Assembly: GCA_944320765.1 (NCBI GenBank)
Contig: CALUIS010000003.1
Coordinates: forward strand, 114,246-178,245
DNA: 64,000 nt
From: an uncultured Paraprevotella sp.
Lineage (GTDB): Bacteria; Bacteroidota; Bacteroidia; Bacteroidales; Bacteroidaceae
Reading direction: 5' to 3'
How positions within the stretch are numbered: position 1 is the first letter of the stretch; each line of letters starts with the position of its first letter. Position numbers and translations under genes: made by a program. The notes beneath the pieces were generated by a model. It searched no databases and had not been told where the DNA came from. It saw only the letters and a list, made by a program, of their open reading frames with translations. Below are positions 8,132 to 17,732 of this stretch, in pieces.

Positions 8132-8266
8132 TGCTCCGCCTGAAAGGGGAGCTGGCCCAAGGGGCCTGAGGGGTCTCACGCCCACGTGATCCAATAGCAT
8201 GAAAAATGCCTCGTGCGCGTCAAACCCCTCAGCCGCCCTGCGGCAGCCCCCCTTTCAGGCGGAGCA
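8132..8266. repeat. Nested inverted repeat between metY and the convergent gene
   Basis: A perfect 18-bp inverted pair (TGCTCCGCCTGAAAGGGG at 8132-8149 and its complement at 8249-8266) encloses a second pair (CTGAGGGGT at 8166-8174 and 8224-8232). The long cruciform-capable structure sits where metY and the 8308-11556 gene converge and may end transcription from either side. The CCCCTTTCAGG..GGAGCA type of sequence recurs in many bacterial genomes as a dispersed palindrome. Confidence 0.7.
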
Positions 8267-8307
8267 ATTTCTGCTTGGTCTCACATCCACAAAGGTATTT
8301 TTCCAAT

Positions 8308-11300
8308 TCACCTTACCACCACCTTTTCCGCCAGCAGGCTGCGACCGCCGGCATCAAGCGCCTGCACGACATAGAAACCGGGCCGGAGGGCGACACTGAC
8401 AGCCGAACGGCCGGCCGGAAGCTCCTCCACACAAATGCCGGAGACCGTCAGCACCCGCACGGCAGCAACTATAGGCGAAGCACCCACCTGCAGCGTGCGG
8501 CCGGAAACCGTGACGGGGGGCAGCGCATCCCCGAAGGAGACCGCGCCGATGGCCGTCTCGTCGGGCAGGTTGGAGCTGCCGTAACGGTTCGTGTTGCCGA
8601 ACTTCACCTGGTAGGGCCACTGCTCGTCGTTCGCGTCATTGTCGTCCCACACCTGCCGCCAATACCGCTTCGGGCCGCCGCTCACCACGAAATAAAGACG
8701 CTGGCAACGGGCCGGACATTCGAAGCGGACGGTGTCCACGGGGTCGTCGTAAGTGGACTTGCCCATGTCGCCGTACAGGCGGCTGCCGTCCTGGAGCTGA
8801 GCCACAAAGCCGTAGCGCCACTCGGCATAAGCGGGATTCTTCACCCGATAGCCGTCCTCACGGTTCAAGCCCTCAAAGCAGGCCGTGACGGTGGTGGCAC
8901 GCCGGGGCGCATTCAGCTTGATGATGTTGTGCCCCGTGTTCTCCGGCGCGACGGAAGGGGCGATGCGCCAGTAATTATTGTCCAGGCGCGTCATGGCCGG
9001 CTGCGGGCGGGCGTCTATCTTGGCGGAGCCATAATCTTCCAGCGCGGGAATGTCCCACGTGGCGAAGCGGGCGGCGCAGTCGTACATCTCGTCGTTGAAC
9101 TCGCTGTCGGTGATGCCCGTCAGGCGCATGTAAGCCTCCACCGCGTCCTCCGGGTTGCGGCTCTCGTTCCAAAGCCGCCCCATGAAGCCCATGCCGTGCA
9201 GGTAGCTCCAGTAATCCTGTATGAAATAGTTGTTGTAGCGCGGCGACTCGTGCAGGATATGCTTGTGCACGTTCTGCAGGTAGCCGTCGAACCATTCGTT
9301 GTTGAACTGGTCGGCCGGCATGATCTTGTAGGCCTGCCACTGTGCGCACTGCTCCCAGAACGCGCATCCCGAACCGCCGCCCGGCGCGTACATCCAACCG
9401 TTCTGGTCGCCGTTGTCGCAATGCACCTGATACTGGAAGCAGTGGCCGATCTCATGATACAGCGTCTGCCAGTTGCGCGAGGGAGCGGCCCAAGGCGTAA
9501 GGGTAAGCAGGCCGATGAGGTCGTCCACCCCCGAGCCGCTGGCTTCCCATTCGGTAGGCTCGTAGCGCAGGCGGATGACCATCTTGTAAGTGTCGGTCTT
9601 CGACCGCCCAGGCCGGATGAACTTCAGCGAATCGGTATAGAACTCGAATGCGGTTTCGGCGTGGCGCAACACCTCGTCCACGTCTATCGTATGGCTGCCG
9701 CAAGTGAACGTCTTGGGGTCCTCGCCATACCCTTTCTCCCAGAACAGGATCCAGTTCTTCGACTGGCGCGTGCGCCCGATGTAATAGTTGTTGCCCGGGT
9801 CGTTGACATTCCCCATCGACCATTGGGCCGTGTAGACCTTCTTGTCCACCTCCGCCGTGACCGCCTGAAGGGCCGATGCCGCCGCCCGGATCTCTTCCTC
9901 CGTCAGGTCGGGATTGTCCAAAGCCGCCTGCGCCGCCTGGAGGGCCGACTGCATCTTGGCATGTTTGGCCTCGTCATCCGCATACCAGCCGGCCACCTGC
10001 GCCGCATAGTCCATCGCCCCGGCCAAAGAAGCATAAAAAGAAGCGGAAACCTCCACGGCCTCCATCGCCTCGTCCAGCCCCGCCTTCGCGGCTTCCAGGG
10101 CCGCCTGGTCCAAGGGTTCCGCCGCCACGGCCTCCACCGCCGCATCCAGCGCGGCCTCGGCCATCCGGCGGGCCGAAGCCTGAACGGGACGGCTGTCCAG
10201 CCCACCGCGCACGACACCGGCATAACGCTCCAGATAGGCCGCATAGTCCTCCGGCGTGTTCCGCCCCAGGTAATGCAGGCTGAAGTTGTCCAGGCAAATC
10301 CAGTTGCCCGTGGCATTCTCGGCCTTGAAACCGATGGTGACCTGCCCGTCCACCACCGTGAAGAAAAGGTCTTTCTGCCGCTTCATCGTGTCCACCGGCG
10401 TCTCGTAGAATCCGGCGTACAAGGCGACCCCGGTCTGCTTCTCCCCCGCATTCACGGTGCTGTTCGCCCCCGTCTGCTGGATGTTCCCCACAGCGGCGCG
10501 GAGACGGTACTTCCCGTCCGGGATGTCCTCCAAAGTCTGGCTGATGGCCACATCCGGCACACAAGAACCGATGCCGACCCAACGTTCCAAATACGTGCCG
10601 CCGGCCTTGCCGGGGAATACCGTGTTCGTTTGGGTGAGCAGCCCCTCGTTCTCCCACCCCGTGGTGCCATCCTCAAAACTGGGGTTGACGATGGCCGAGG
10701 TCAAGTCGAGCGGCTGGCCGGGAGACGCATTCCCATATTGATAAGCCCGGGTGGCTTCCGTCAGCCGCTCCGTCAGAGACAGTATCTCCGTCACGCCGGC
10801 CTCCGCATCCTCGTATACGGCCTGCGCCCGGTCGATGACGGCTTTCAGGTCCGCCGCCCCGATGCCGGAACCGTCCCCATAGGCCTCACGGGCATCCGAG
10901 AGCGCGGATGCCAAATCCTCCTTGTCCAACCCGTCACAGAGCAACTTCACATAATCCACCAGTATCTTGGCGTTGCCGGCCGAGCCGATGCCCTCAACGG
11001 CAGCGAAGCCGACACGAATCCGCCCGGAAGTCCGCGCCGTAAGGGTGAAAGCCAGCGTATCCGTCTTCCAAGCCCCCACAGGGAAGCTGTTCACCGCTGA
11101 AACCGTAGCCGTCCCCTGGTCCGGCATCCAGGCCAACAGGCTGCTGCCGCCCGTGGCTGTCCCCGCATTGTAGTAGGCGGCACACACGCGGTAAGTGCCT
11201 TTGGGCAAAGAGACCGCCTGGGAATAGGCCAGCTGCATCCCCCATCCCGTGGTCAGCCCCAACGCCCCGCCGGCGGAGCCTCCAAGGCCGGCAGCCGGCA

Positions 11301-11556
11301 AGGGCGAGCTGCCGTTGAAAGTCAGCTGCTCATTGTAAGCAAACGTACCGGCCACGGTATAAGTGGAAGTCGTCTCGTTCGTCCAACCACACACCTCGTT
11401 AATGATGTCGCCCGGGACATTCCCCGTCCGGTCCGTCCCATAATTGAACTCTTGGTCAAAGCCACTATTCTCCAGAAAATAAGCGGAAATATCCTCTTGG
11501 GCCATTCCCTCCATCCCTGCCGCAAGGCACAGGAAAAGAAAAAAGTTCTTTTTCAT
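8308..11556 (-). CDS. Secreted multidomain protein with a HEIGH zinc-metallopeptidase motif (DUF6055-like)
   Basis: 1082 residues. A signal peptide (about 1-19) precedes two beta-sandwich, carbohydrate-binding-like modules (about 30-205 and 290-430, the second opening AIVNPSFEDGTTGW), each followed by helical FIVAR-like spacers. A catalytic-looking domain begins near 595 (KNWILFWEKGYG) and contains LYHEIGHCFQ with HEIGH at 701-705, then GCAFWEQCAQWQ downstream. From memory this fits DUF6055-type secreted putative metalloproteases; the assignment is not verified. The end (GFYVVQALDAGGRSLLAEKVVVR) looks like a type IX sorting tail. A role on the cell surface in degrading or binding a glycoprotein is inference. 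A -7 box lies at 11582-11589. Confidence 0.82.
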   Translation of the reverse strand: MKKNFFLFLCLAAGMEGMAQEDISAYFLENSGFDQEFNYGTDRTGNVPGDIINEVCGWTNETTSTYTVAGTFAYNEQLTFNGSSPLPAAGLGGSAGGALGLTTGWGMQLAYSQAVSLPKGTYRVCAAYYNAGTATGGSSLLAWMPDQGTATVSAVNSFPVGAWKTDTLAFTLTARTSGRIRVGFAAVEGIGSAGNAKILVDYVKLLCDGLDKEDLASALSDAREAYGDGSGIGAADLKAVIDRAQAVYEDAEAGVTEILSLTERLTEATRAYQYGNASPGQPLDLTSAIVNPSFEDGTTGWENEGLLTQTNTVFPGKAGGTYLERWVGIGSCVPDVAISQTLEDIPDGKYRLRAAVGNIQQTGANSTVNAGEKQTGVALYAGFYETPVDTMKRQKDLFFTVVDGQVTIGFKAENATGNWICLDNFSLHYLGRNTPEDYAAYLERYAGVVRGGLDSRPVQASARRMAEAALDAAVEAVAAEPLDQAALEAAKAGLDEAMEAVEVSASFYASLAGAMDYAAQVAGWYADDEAKHAKMQSALQAAQAALDNPDLTEEEIRAAASALQAVTAEVDKKVYTAQWSMGNVNDPGNNYYIGRTRQSKNWILFWEKGYGEDPKTFTCGSHTIDVDEVLRHAETAFEFYTDSLKFIRPGRSKTDTYKMVIRLRYEPTEWEASGSGVDDLIGLLTLTPWAAPSRNWQTLYHEIGHCFQYQVHCDNGDQNGWMYAPGGGSGCAFWEQCAQWQAYKIMPADQFNNEWFDGYLQNVHKHILHESPRYNNYFIQDYWSYLHGMGFMGRLWNESRNPEDAVEAYMRLTGITDSEFNDEMYDCAARFATWDIPALEDYGSAKIDARPQPAMTRLDNNYWRIAPSVAPENTGHNIIKLNAPRRATTVTACFEGLNREDGYRVKNPAYAEWRYGFVAQLQDGSRLYGDMGKSTYDDPVDTVRFECPARCQRLYFVVSGGPKRYWRQVWDDNDANDEQWPYQVKFGNTNRYGSSNLPDETAIGAVSFGDALPPVTVSGRTLQVGASPIVAAVRVLTVSGICVEELPAGRSAVSVALRPGFYVVQALDAGGRSLLAEKVVVR

Positions 11557-11581
11557 ATTATCAGTTTAAAGTCCGACAAGG

Positions 11582-11589
11582 CAAAGATA
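11582..11589 (-). promoter_or_regulatory. -7 element of the HEIGH protein gene
   Basis: TATCTTTG on the minus strand, 26 nt before the ATG at 11556; a good TAnnTTTG match. The -33 side is only TTTT-like. Confidence 0.5.
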
Positions 11590-11624
11590 TGGATTTTTTC
11601 CGGAAAACGCGCCCGCGCAAGACA

Positions 11625-11660
11625 GAAAAAAAGCCGCCCCACACCACGGTGGAACGGCTT
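11625..11660 (-). terminator. Terminator of the str-S10-spc-alpha superoperon
   Basis: On the minus strand AAGCCG...CCAC, a short loop, and GTGG...CGGCTT (11631-11660) are followed by seven or more T. It lies 27 nt after the rplQ stop and is the first strong terminator seen after rpsL. Confidence 0.85.
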
Positions 11661-11686
11661 CCGTATAGTAATAGCAATAAAAATAC

Positions 11687-12217
11687 TTATTCAGCCTTTG
11701 CAGGTTCTTCAGTCGCAGGAGCTTCCGCTGCAGGAGCGGCTGTCTCAGCCGCAGCCTCCGGAGCTGCCGTCTCGGCAGCGGCAGGGGCTTCTGCCTTGGC
11801 GCCAGACTTCTTGGAGCGACGCGTGCGAGTCTTCTTCGCAGCCGTCTTGGCCATGTTCTCGTCATAGTCCACCAACTCGATGAAGCACATCTGGGCGTTG
11901 TCACCCTGACGGAAACCGGTCTTGATGATGCGCGTATAGCCACCGGGGCGGTCGCCCACCTTCACGGAAATCTCCTTGAACAACTCCGTCACGGCGTACT
12001 TGTCCTGGAGGTTCCGGAAGACCACACGACGGGAATTGGTGGTGTCATCCTTGGAACGCGTGATCATCGGCTCCACGTATTTCTTCAAAGCCTTGGCCTT
12101 GGCAAGAGTCGTAGTGATTCTTTTGTGCATGATCAGAGAAATGGCCATGTTGGCTAACATCGCCTGTCTGTGGGATGCAGTACGACTCAAATGGTTGAAT
12201 TTCTTATTATGTCTCAT
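11687..12217 (-). CDS. rplQ: 50S ribosomal protein L17 (bL17)
   Basis: Large-subunit protein that binds 23S rRNA. The first ~120 residues are typical ([20 protein letters not shown], then [14 protein letters not shown]). The frame runs to 176 residues, about 50 longer than the E. coli protein. The extra tail starts with a basic [12 protein letters not shown] and becomes an Ala/Glu/Pro repeat-like low-complexity stretch, a kind of extension that I recall from other Bacteroidota. It is the last gene of the superoperon, 6 nt after rpoA. Confidence 0.96.
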   Translation of the reverse strand: MRHNKKFNHLSRTASHRQAMLANMAISLIMHKRITTTLAKAKALKKYVEPMITRSKDDTTNSRRVVFRNLQDKYAVTELFKEISVKVGDRPGGYTRIIKTGFRQGDNAQMCFIELVDYDENMAKTAAKKTRTRRSKKSGAKAEAPAAAETAAPEAAAETAAPAAEAPATEEPAKAE

Positions 12218-12223
12218 TGTTTT

Positions 12224-13216
12224 TTAATCTTTGTCTAATTTATACTTGGAAATATCAGTCCCAAACGACAGATTCAGACTCTCCAGCAAATCATCAAGCT
12301 CGGTGAGCGATTTCTTTCCGAAGTTCCTGAACTTCAAGAGGTCGGTCTTGTTGAACTGCACCAAGTCGCCCAACGTTTCCACATCGGCGGCCTTCAGGCA
12401 GTTCAAGGCACGGACGGAAAGGTCCATGTCGACCAGCTTGGTCTTCAGGAGCTGACGCATGTGCAGAACCTCCTCATCAAACTCCTCGTTGCCCTCTCCG
12501 TCGGAATTCTCCAAGGTTATCTTCTCGTCGGAGAACAACATGAAGTGGTAAATCAGGATTTTCGCAGCCTCCTTGAGGGCGTCCTTCGGGTGTATGGAAC
12601 CATCAGTAGAAATTTCAAGAACGAGTTTCTCGTAGTCAGTCTTCTGCTCTACACGATAGTTTTCAACAGCGTACTTAACATTTCTTATTGGAGTGTAAAT
12701 CGAATCGATGGGAATGACGTTCACATCGGTACAGAAGATACGGTTCTCTTCGGCAGGAACGTATCCGCGCCCTTTGTTAATCGACAATTCTATTTGCATT
12801 GTGGCTTTGGCATCCAAATGGCAAATCACCAATTCAGGGTTTAACACTTCAAATCCAGTCAGATACTTGTTTATATCACCGGCCTTGAACTCCGTGGTGT
12901 TCTCGACGGTCATACTCACTTTCTCATTCTCGAACTCTTCTACTATCTTCTTGAACCTCACTTGCTTGAGATTCAAGATAATGTTGGTTACATCTTCTTT
13001 GACTCCAGGCACGGAAGCAAATTCATGCTCCACGCCCGCAATACGCATGGTATTGATGGCATATCCCTCGAGGGATGAAAGAAGAATACGGCGCAAAGCA
13101 TTACCAACAGTAATACCGAAACCGGGTTCCAACGGACGAAACTCGAACTTGCCGAATTTCTCGTCCGCCTCCAACATTAATACTTTATCAGGTTTTTGAA
13201 ATGCTAATATCGCCAT
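12224..13216 (-). CDS. rpoA: RNA polymerase alpha subunit
   Basis: 330 residues. The N-terminal assembly domain (about 1-235: [20 protein letters not shown]) starts dimerisation and holds beta and beta'. A short acidic linker ([10 protein letters not shown]) leads to the C-terminal domain (about 260-320: [29 protein letters not shown]) that contacts promoter DNA and activators. It lies between rpsD and rplQ as in the classic alpha operon, 11 nt after rpsD. Confidence 0.98.
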   Translation of the reverse strand: MAILAFQKPDKVLMLEADEKFGKFEFRPLEPGFGITVGNALRRILLSSLEGYAINTMRIAGVEHEFASVPGVKEDVTNIILNLKQVRFKKIVEEFENEKVSMTVENTTEFKAGDINKYLTGFEVLNPELVICHLDAKATMQIELSINKGRGYVPAEENRIFCTDVNVIPIDSIYTPIRNVKYAVENYRVEQKTDYEKLVLEISTDGSIHPKDALKEAAKILIYHFMLFSDEKITLENSDGEGNEEFDEEVLHMRQLLKTKLVDMDLSVRALNCLKAADVETLGDLVQFNKTDLLKFRNFGKKSLTELDDLLESLNLSFGTDISKYKLDKD

Positions 13217-13227
13217 TATCTTAATTA

Positions 13228-13833
13228 TTATTTAGAGTACAACTCAACGATCAACTGCTCCTTAATGTTCTCGGGAATATCCGCACGTTCCGGCTTGTGG
13301 AGCAACTTTCCAGCCTTGGCGTTCTCATCCCACTCAATCCAAGGATACTTGCTGTGGTTGAAACCGGCCAAAGCGTTGGCGATGACTTCCAAAGACTTGG
13401 ATTTCTCGCGCACACCGACAATCTGTCCAGGCTTCACGGAATAAGAAGGAATGTTCACCACATTGCCATCCACCACGATGTGGCGGTGGCTCACCAGCTG
13501 ACGGGCAGCCGCACGGGTCGGGGCGATACCCAAACGGAAAACGACGTTGTCCAAACGGCACTCCAGATTCTGCAACAGGATCTCACCGGTAATGCCGCTC
13601 GTGCGGGCAGCTTTCTCGAACATGTTGCGGAACTGCTTCTCCAACACGCCGTAAGTGTATTTCGCCTTCTGCTTCTCCGCCAACATGAGGCCGTACTCCG
13701 AAGTTTTTCTCCGTCTGTTGTTTCCGTGCTGGCCGGGAGGATAGTTCTTCTTAGACAAAACTTTATCCGGTCCGAAAATAGCTTCACCGAAACGACGGGC
13801 AATTTTTGATTTTGGTCCAGTATATCTAGCCAT
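13228..13833 (-). CDS. rpsD: 30S ribosomal protein S4 (uS4)
   Basis: 201 residues. Primary binder of the 16S 5' domain and, in many bacteria, the translational repressor of the alpha operon. The S4 RNA-binding domain is clear at about 92-150 ([24 protein letters not shown]). There is no zinc-binding cysteine cluster at the N-terminus, so it is the zinc-free form. It follows an unusually long 109-nt gap after rpsK, a candidate place for autogenous control. Confidence 0.97.
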   Translation of the reverse strand: MARYTGPKSKIARRFGEAIFGPDKVLSKKNYPPGQHGNNRRRKTSEYGLMLAEKQKAKYTYGVLEKQFRNMFEKAARTSGITGEILLQNLECRLDNVVFRLGIAPTRAAARQLVSHRHIVVDGNVVNIPSYSVKPGQIVGVREKSKSLEVIANALAGFNHSKYPWIEWDENAKAGKLLHKPERADIPENIKEQLIVELYSK

Positions 13834-13942
13834 CTTTTTCTGTTTTTAAAAGTTCTTGCAGGAACGCCAAATCATTGCAGCCGCGACTACAGAAAGGAAA
13901 TGAAGTCCAAAGAAATCATCGGCATCCCTGCGGATTTAATAA
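13834..13942 (-). other. Long leader before rpsD, candidate S4 control region
   Basis: Most genes of this superoperon are 2-30 nt apart, but rpsK and rpsD are separated by 109 nt. The gap holds a palindrome (GTTCCTGCAAGAAC on the minus strand) close to the rpsD start. S4 represses its own operon in E. coli through a leader pseudoknot; a similar role here is inference from spacing only. Confidence 0.3.
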
Positions 13943-14332
13943 TTAAACTCTTCTTCTCTTAGGAGGACGACAACCGTTGTGCGGCAGCGGGGTCACGTCT
14001 ATAATCTCCGTCACCTCAATGCCTGCGCCGTGAACCGTACGGATAGCCGACTCACGTCCGTTACCCGGTCCTTTCACATAAGCCTTCACCTTCCGCAACC
14101 CCAGGTCATACGCCACCTTGGCGCAATCCTGAGCCGCCATCTGGGCAGCATAGGGAGTGTTCTTCTTGGAACCGCGGAATCCCATCTTACCGGCGGAAGA
14201 CCAAGAAATCACCTGGCCCTCGCTGTTTGCCAAAGACACAATAATATTGTTGAAGGAGCTATGGACATGCAACTGCCCCATAGCGTCAACCTTCACATTT
14301 CTTTTCTTAGCTGCGACTGTTTTCTTTGCCAT
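13943..14332 (-). CDS. rpsK: 30S ribosomal protein S11 (uS11)
   Basis: 129 residues, normal length. Part of the 30S platform near the E-site mRNA and the anti-Shine-Dalgarno region of 16S rRNA. Family blocks are [30 protein letters not shown] and the conserved end [18 protein letters not shown]. The N-terminus is basic and Lys/Ala-rich ([15 protein letters not shown]). It starts 10 nt after rpsM. Confidence 0.98.
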   Translation of the reverse strand: MAKKTVAAKKRNVKVDAMGQLHVHSSFNNIIVSLANSEGQVISWSSAGKMGFRGSKKNTPYAAQMAAQDCAKVAYDLGLRKVKAYVKGPGNGRESAIRTVHGAGIEVTEIIDVTPLPHNGCRPPKRRRV

Positions 14333-14342
14333 ATCCTAATGA

Positions 14343-14723
14343 TTATTTAGTAGCTTTTTTCTTGTTAGCGACGGTCTTCTTCTTTCCCTTGCGCGTACGG
14401 GCATTGTTCTTCGTGCTCTGGCCACGTACCGGCAAGCCGATACGGTGACGGATGCCGCGATAACAGCCGATATCCATCAGGCGCTTGATGTTCAGCTGAA
14501 TCTCCGAACGGAGGTCGCCTTCCACCTTGTATTCGGCACTGATGACGGCACGGATGTTACCGGCCTGCTCGTCGGTCCAGTCCTTCACCTTAATGCCCTT
14601 GTCGACACCGGCCTTCTCAAGGATCTTGGCCGCGCTACTACGACCTATACCGAAGATATAAGTCAAAGCAATCTCGCCTCTCTTGTTCTGAGGCAAATCT
14701 ACACCTACAATTCTTATTGCCAT
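14343..14723 (-). CDS. rpsM: 30S ribosomal protein S13 (uS13)
   Basis: 126 residues. Head protein that forms intersubunit bridges and whose basic tail reaches the P-site tRNA. The helix-two-turn-helix core is plain ([39 protein letters not shown]), then [15 protein letters not shown] and the Lys-rich tail [14 protein letters not shown]. It lies 32 nt after rpmJ. Confidence 0.98.
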   Translation of the reverse strand: MAIRIVGVDLPQNKRGEIALTYIFGIGRSSAAKILEKAGVDKGIKVKDWTDEQAGNIRAVISAEYKVEGDLRSEIQLNIKRLMDIGCYRGIRHRIGLPVRGQSTKNNARTRKGKKKTVANKKKATK

Positions 14724-14755
14724 ATACTTTACTTTATTTCTTTTTTGCCATTAAA

Positions 14756-14872
14756 TCAACCCTGACGCATTTTGTACTTAGGGTTCTTCTTGTTGATTAC
14801 ATACAAACGACCTTTCCGGCGCACAATCTTGCAGTCCGGAGTACGCTTCTTCAAAGATGCTCTTGTTTTCAT
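14756..14872 (-). CDS. rpmJ: 50S ribosomal protein L36 (bL36), zinc-free form
   Basis: 38 residues: [15 protein letters not shown], then the shared [14 protein letters not shown] and end KYKMRQG. L36 helps fold 23S rRNA. The usual CxxC...C..H zinc ligands are mostly gone: only one cysteine (DCK) remains, so this is a C-minus variant that should not hold zinc. The gene lies between infA and rpsM, its standard place, 13 nt after infA. Confidence 0.95.
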   Translation of the reverse strand: MKTRASLKKRTPDCKIVRRKGRLYVINKKNPKYKMRQG

Positions 14873-14885
14873 ATTCTAGCTGTTT

Positions 14886-15104
14886 TTATTTATATCTAAA
14901 TACAATGCGACCCTTTGAAAGGTCATAAGGACTCATCTCGACCCGCACCTTGTCTCCCGGAAGAATCTTGATGTAATGCATCCGCATCTTTCCCGAGATA
15001 TGGGCCGTAATCTCATGACCGTTCTCCAACTCTACCCTGAACATCGCGTTCGAAAGAGCCTCCACGATCACACCATCTTGCTCTATAGCCGACTGTTTCG
15101 CCAT
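14886..15104 (-). CDS. infA: Translation initiation factor IF-1
   Basis: 72 residues from ATG 15104 ([11 protein letters not shown]). The frame extends two codons upstream only to a TTG inside the map stop region. A single OB-fold: [19 protein letters not shown], then [19 protein letters not shown] and the end [10 protein letters not shown]. It sits in the A site during initiation and aids IF-2 and IF-3. It starts 2 nt after the map stop, suggesting coupled translation. Confidence 0.97.
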   Translation of the reverse strand: MAKQSAIEQDGVIVEALSNAMFRVELENGHEITAHISGKMRMHYIKILPGDKVRVEMSPYDLSKGRIVFRYK

Positions 15105-15106
15105 AC

Positions 15107-15901
15107 TCAATATAATTTTCCTTCTACTTCCTCTATTCCCGCAAACGAAGACAAGATGTCTGCCTTGCCGTGATGGACGGCCACCGTATGCTCAAAATGA
15201 GCCGCACACTTCCCGTCAAGGGTCTTCACCGTCCAACGGTCCGGCATGATCCCGATGCGGGGACTGCCCGCCGTAATCATCGGCTCTATGGCGATACACA
15301 TCCCATCCTTGATCAGGACGCCACTGCCGCGCTTCCCGTAGTTGGGGACTGGCGGTTCTTCGTGCATCTCCTTTCCAATGCCGTGTCCAACGAACTCTCT
15401 CACCACACCGTAACCATTCGCCTCACAATGACGTTGCACCGCATAGCCGATATCGCCAATCCGCCTACCGGCCAGCGCGGCCTTGATGCCCAGATAAAGA
15501 GACTCCTTTGTCACCCTCAAAAGCCTCTTCACATCCGCCGAGACCTCGCCGACACAGAACGTGTAACACGAATCACCGTTATATCCGTCCAACAACGCGC
15601 CGCAGTCTACCGACACCACATCACCGTCCTCCAACGGACGGTCATTCGGAATGCCATGCACCACCACTTCATTGACAGACGTGCAAACCGATGCCGGAAA
15701 CGGCCCCCCGTAAGGGTTGGGATACCCTTTGAAAGTGGGAACCGCCCCGTGGTCCCGAATGAACTCCTCCGCCAGACTGTCCAACTGCCTGGTGGTGACA
15801 CCGGGCCGGATGTTCCTGGCGATCTCTGTCAACGTGTCTGCTACCAACAGGTTGGCGGCACGCATCAGCTCTATCTCATCCTCCGTCTTAAGGAATATCA
15901 T
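15107..15901 (-). CDS. map: Methionine aminopeptidase, type I
   Basis: 264 residues. Removes the initiator methionine from nascent proteins in the cytoplasm. All five metal ligands of the pita-bread fold are visible in context: [15 protein letters not shown] (two Asp), [14 protein letters not shown] (His), AIEPM (Glu) and FEHTVAV (Glu). It has no N-terminal zinc-finger extension. It lies between secY and infA, as in many Bacteroidota and Firmicutes spc operons, 21 nt after secY. Confidence 0.97.
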   Translation of the reverse strand: MIFLKTEDEIELMRAANLLVADTLTEIARNIRPGVTTRQLDSLAEEFIRDHGAVPTFKGYPNPYGGPFPASVCTSVNEVVVHGIPNDRPLEDGDVVSVDCGALLDGYNGDSCYTFCVGEVSADVKRLLRVTKESLYLGIKAALAGRRIGDIGYAVQRHCEANGYGVVREFVGHGIGKEMHEEPPVPNYGKRGSGVLIKDGMCIAIEPMITAGSPRIGIMPDRWTVKTLDGKCAAHFEHTVAVHHGKADILSSFAGIEEVEGKLY

Positions 15902-15922
15902 ATACCAGACAAACTTACCAAA

Positions 15923-17254
15923 CTATGCCGAACGGCCATGAATCCGGCCTGAACTCAACAAACCGTCATAATGCCTCATCAGCAAGTGGCTCTCTATCTG
16001 CTGCAAGGTGTCCAACACCACGCCGACCAAAATCAGCAGGGAGGTCCCCCCGAAGAACTGTGCGAACTCGGCCTGGACATCCAGCAAACCGGCAAAAGCC
16101 GGCATACAGGCGATAAGTGCCAAAGCCAAAGAACCCGGCAACGTGATTCTGGACATGATTCTGTCGATGAACTCCGCCGTGGGCTTCCCCGGCTTGATGC
16201 CCGGAATGAAACCGTTGTTACGCTTCATGTCCTCCGCCATCTGAGTCGGGTTCAACGTGATTGCCGTATAGAAATACGTGAACGCGATAATCAACGCGGC
16301 AAAAATCACATTATACGCCACGCTGGTGTGGTCCACCATCATCTGCATGAACGGTGTGGCCTGGTCAATGGACGTGAATCCCAGCAAAGTCACGGGAATG
16401 AACATCAAAGCCTGGGCGAAGATGATAGGCATCACATTGGCCGCAAACAACTTCAGGGGAATGTACTGACGCGCCCCGCCGTATTGCTGGCCACCTACGA
16501 CACGCTTGGCGTACTGAACGGGAATCTTCCTCGTACCCTGCACCAGCAATATCGCCGCACAGACCACGAACAGAAGGATGGCGATTTCAAGGATGAACAT
16601 CAACAGACCGCCGCCGCTCAGATTGTTCAGACGAGCCACAAACTCCTGACCGAAAGCCTCGGGCAGACGGGCAATGATACCTATCATGATAATCAAAGAG
16701 ACACCGTTTCCGATACCCTTGTCCGTGATGCGCTCGCCCAACCACAGGATGAACATACTGCCGGCTGCGAGTATTATCGTGGATGTCACCATGAAATAAG
16801 TCCAACTGATGGCAGGACTCAACGCACCCGCCGACTGCATCTTCAGATTCGTCAGGTAGGCCGGGGCCTGAACCAGAAGAATAAGAATCGTCAGATAACG
16901 GGTGTACTGGTTCATCTTGCGACGGCCACTCTCGCCCTCACGCTGCATCTTTTGGAAAGCAGGGACAGCAATGCCCAACAACTGCATCACAATGGATGCC
17001 GAGATATAAGGCATGATACCCAGGGCGAAAATGGACGCGTTAGAAAATGCACCTCCAGAGAACATGTTCAGCAAGGACATCAATCCAGCCTCCGTCTGCA
17101 TACGCAATGCGGTCAGCTGGGAAGGATCGATTCCCGGCAAGACCACAAAAGACCCTAAACGGTATATTGCAATAAACAGAATGGTGATGAGGATCCTTTG
17201 ACGGAGATCCTCAATCAGCCATATGTTCTTTAAGGTTTCAATTAACTTTTTCAT
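15923..17254 (-). CDS. secY: Protein translocase subunit SecY
   Basis: 443 residues with ten predicted membrane helices. It forms the protein-conducting channel of the inner membrane with SecE and SecG. Recognisable parts are the start KNIWLIEDLRQRILITILFI, the plug region GGAFSNASIFALGIMPYISA (about 67-86), RKMNQYTRYLTI and the C5 loop VQGTRKIPVQYAKRVVGG with the arginines needed for SecA contact. It lies 5 nt after rplO. The SecE partner is at 42956-43147. Confidence 0.98.
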   Translation of the reverse strand: MKKLIETLKNIWLIEDLRQRILITILFIAIYRLGSFVVLPGIDPSQLTALRMQTEAGLMSLLNMFSGGAFSNASIFALGIMPYISASIVMQLLGIAVPAFQKMQREGESGRRKMNQYTRYLTILILLVQAPAYLTNLKMQSAGALSPAISWTYFMVTSTIILAAGSMFILWLGERITDKGIGNGVSLIIMIGIIARLPEAFGQEFVARLNNLSGGGLLMFILEIAILLFVVCAAILLVQGTRKIPVQYAKRVVGGQQYGGARQYIPLKLFAANVMPIIFAQALMFIPVTLLGFTSIDQATPFMQMMVDHTSVAYNVIFAALIIAFTYFYTAITLNPTQMAEDMKRNNGFIPGIKPGKPTAEFIDRIMSRITLPGSLALALIACMPAFAGLLDVQAEFAQFFGGTSLLILVGVVLDTLQQIESHLLMRHYDGLLSSGRIHGRSA

Positions 17255-17259
17255 GGAAC

Positions 17260-17706
17260 CTATACTTTAGTAGCATTACCACCCGCAGCTGTAATCGCCG
17301 CCTCTGCACTCTTGGAGAATGCATTCGCTTCCACATCAACCTTGGACGTGAGTTCGCCATTGCCCAGGACCTTCACCAAATCCTTGGGCTTAGCCAAACC
17401 GGCCGCCACGAAATCTGCCAAACCGACCTTTTCCAGGTTGTTGGCAGAAACCAATGCCTGAATGGCATCCAAATTCACAGCCTTATACTCCACGCGATTG
17501 ATGTTCTTGAAGCCGAACTTAGGCAAACGACGCTGCAAAGGCATCTGGCCGCCCTCAAAGCCAATCTTCTTCTTGTAGCCAGAACGTGCCTTCGCACCCT
17601 TATGGCCACGAGTAGAAGTGCCGCCCAAACCGGAACCGGGACCACGCCCTATTCTTTTACGAGTCTTCACCGAACCAAAAGCTGGCTTTAACGTATTTAA
17701 TTTCAT
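17260..17706 (-). CDS. rplO: 50S ribosomal protein L15 (uL15)
   Basis: 148 residues. Late-assembly 50S protein that inserts a long basic arm into 23S rRNA. The arm is clear: RKRIGRGPGSGLGGTSTRGH then KGAKARSGYKKKIGFEGGQM and RRLPKFGF. The globular C-terminal half is more variable and ends AAITAAGGNATKV. It is placed between rpmD and secY, as usual. Confidence 0.97.
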   Translation of the reverse strand: MKLNTLKPAFGSVKTRKRIGRGPGSGLGGTSTRGHKGAKARSGYKKKIGFEGGQMPLQRRLPKFGFKNINRVEYKAVNLDAIQALVSANNLEKVGLADFVAAGLAKPKDLVKVLGNGELTSKVDVEANAFSKSAEAAITAAGGNATKV

Positions 17707-17732
17707 TTCGTATCAGTTTAATTAGTGAATAA

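Noticed and set aside
8206..11100. 964-codon frame on the plus strand
   Set aside because: Antisense shadow of the HEIGH protein gene; His/Arg/Gly-rich with no domain.
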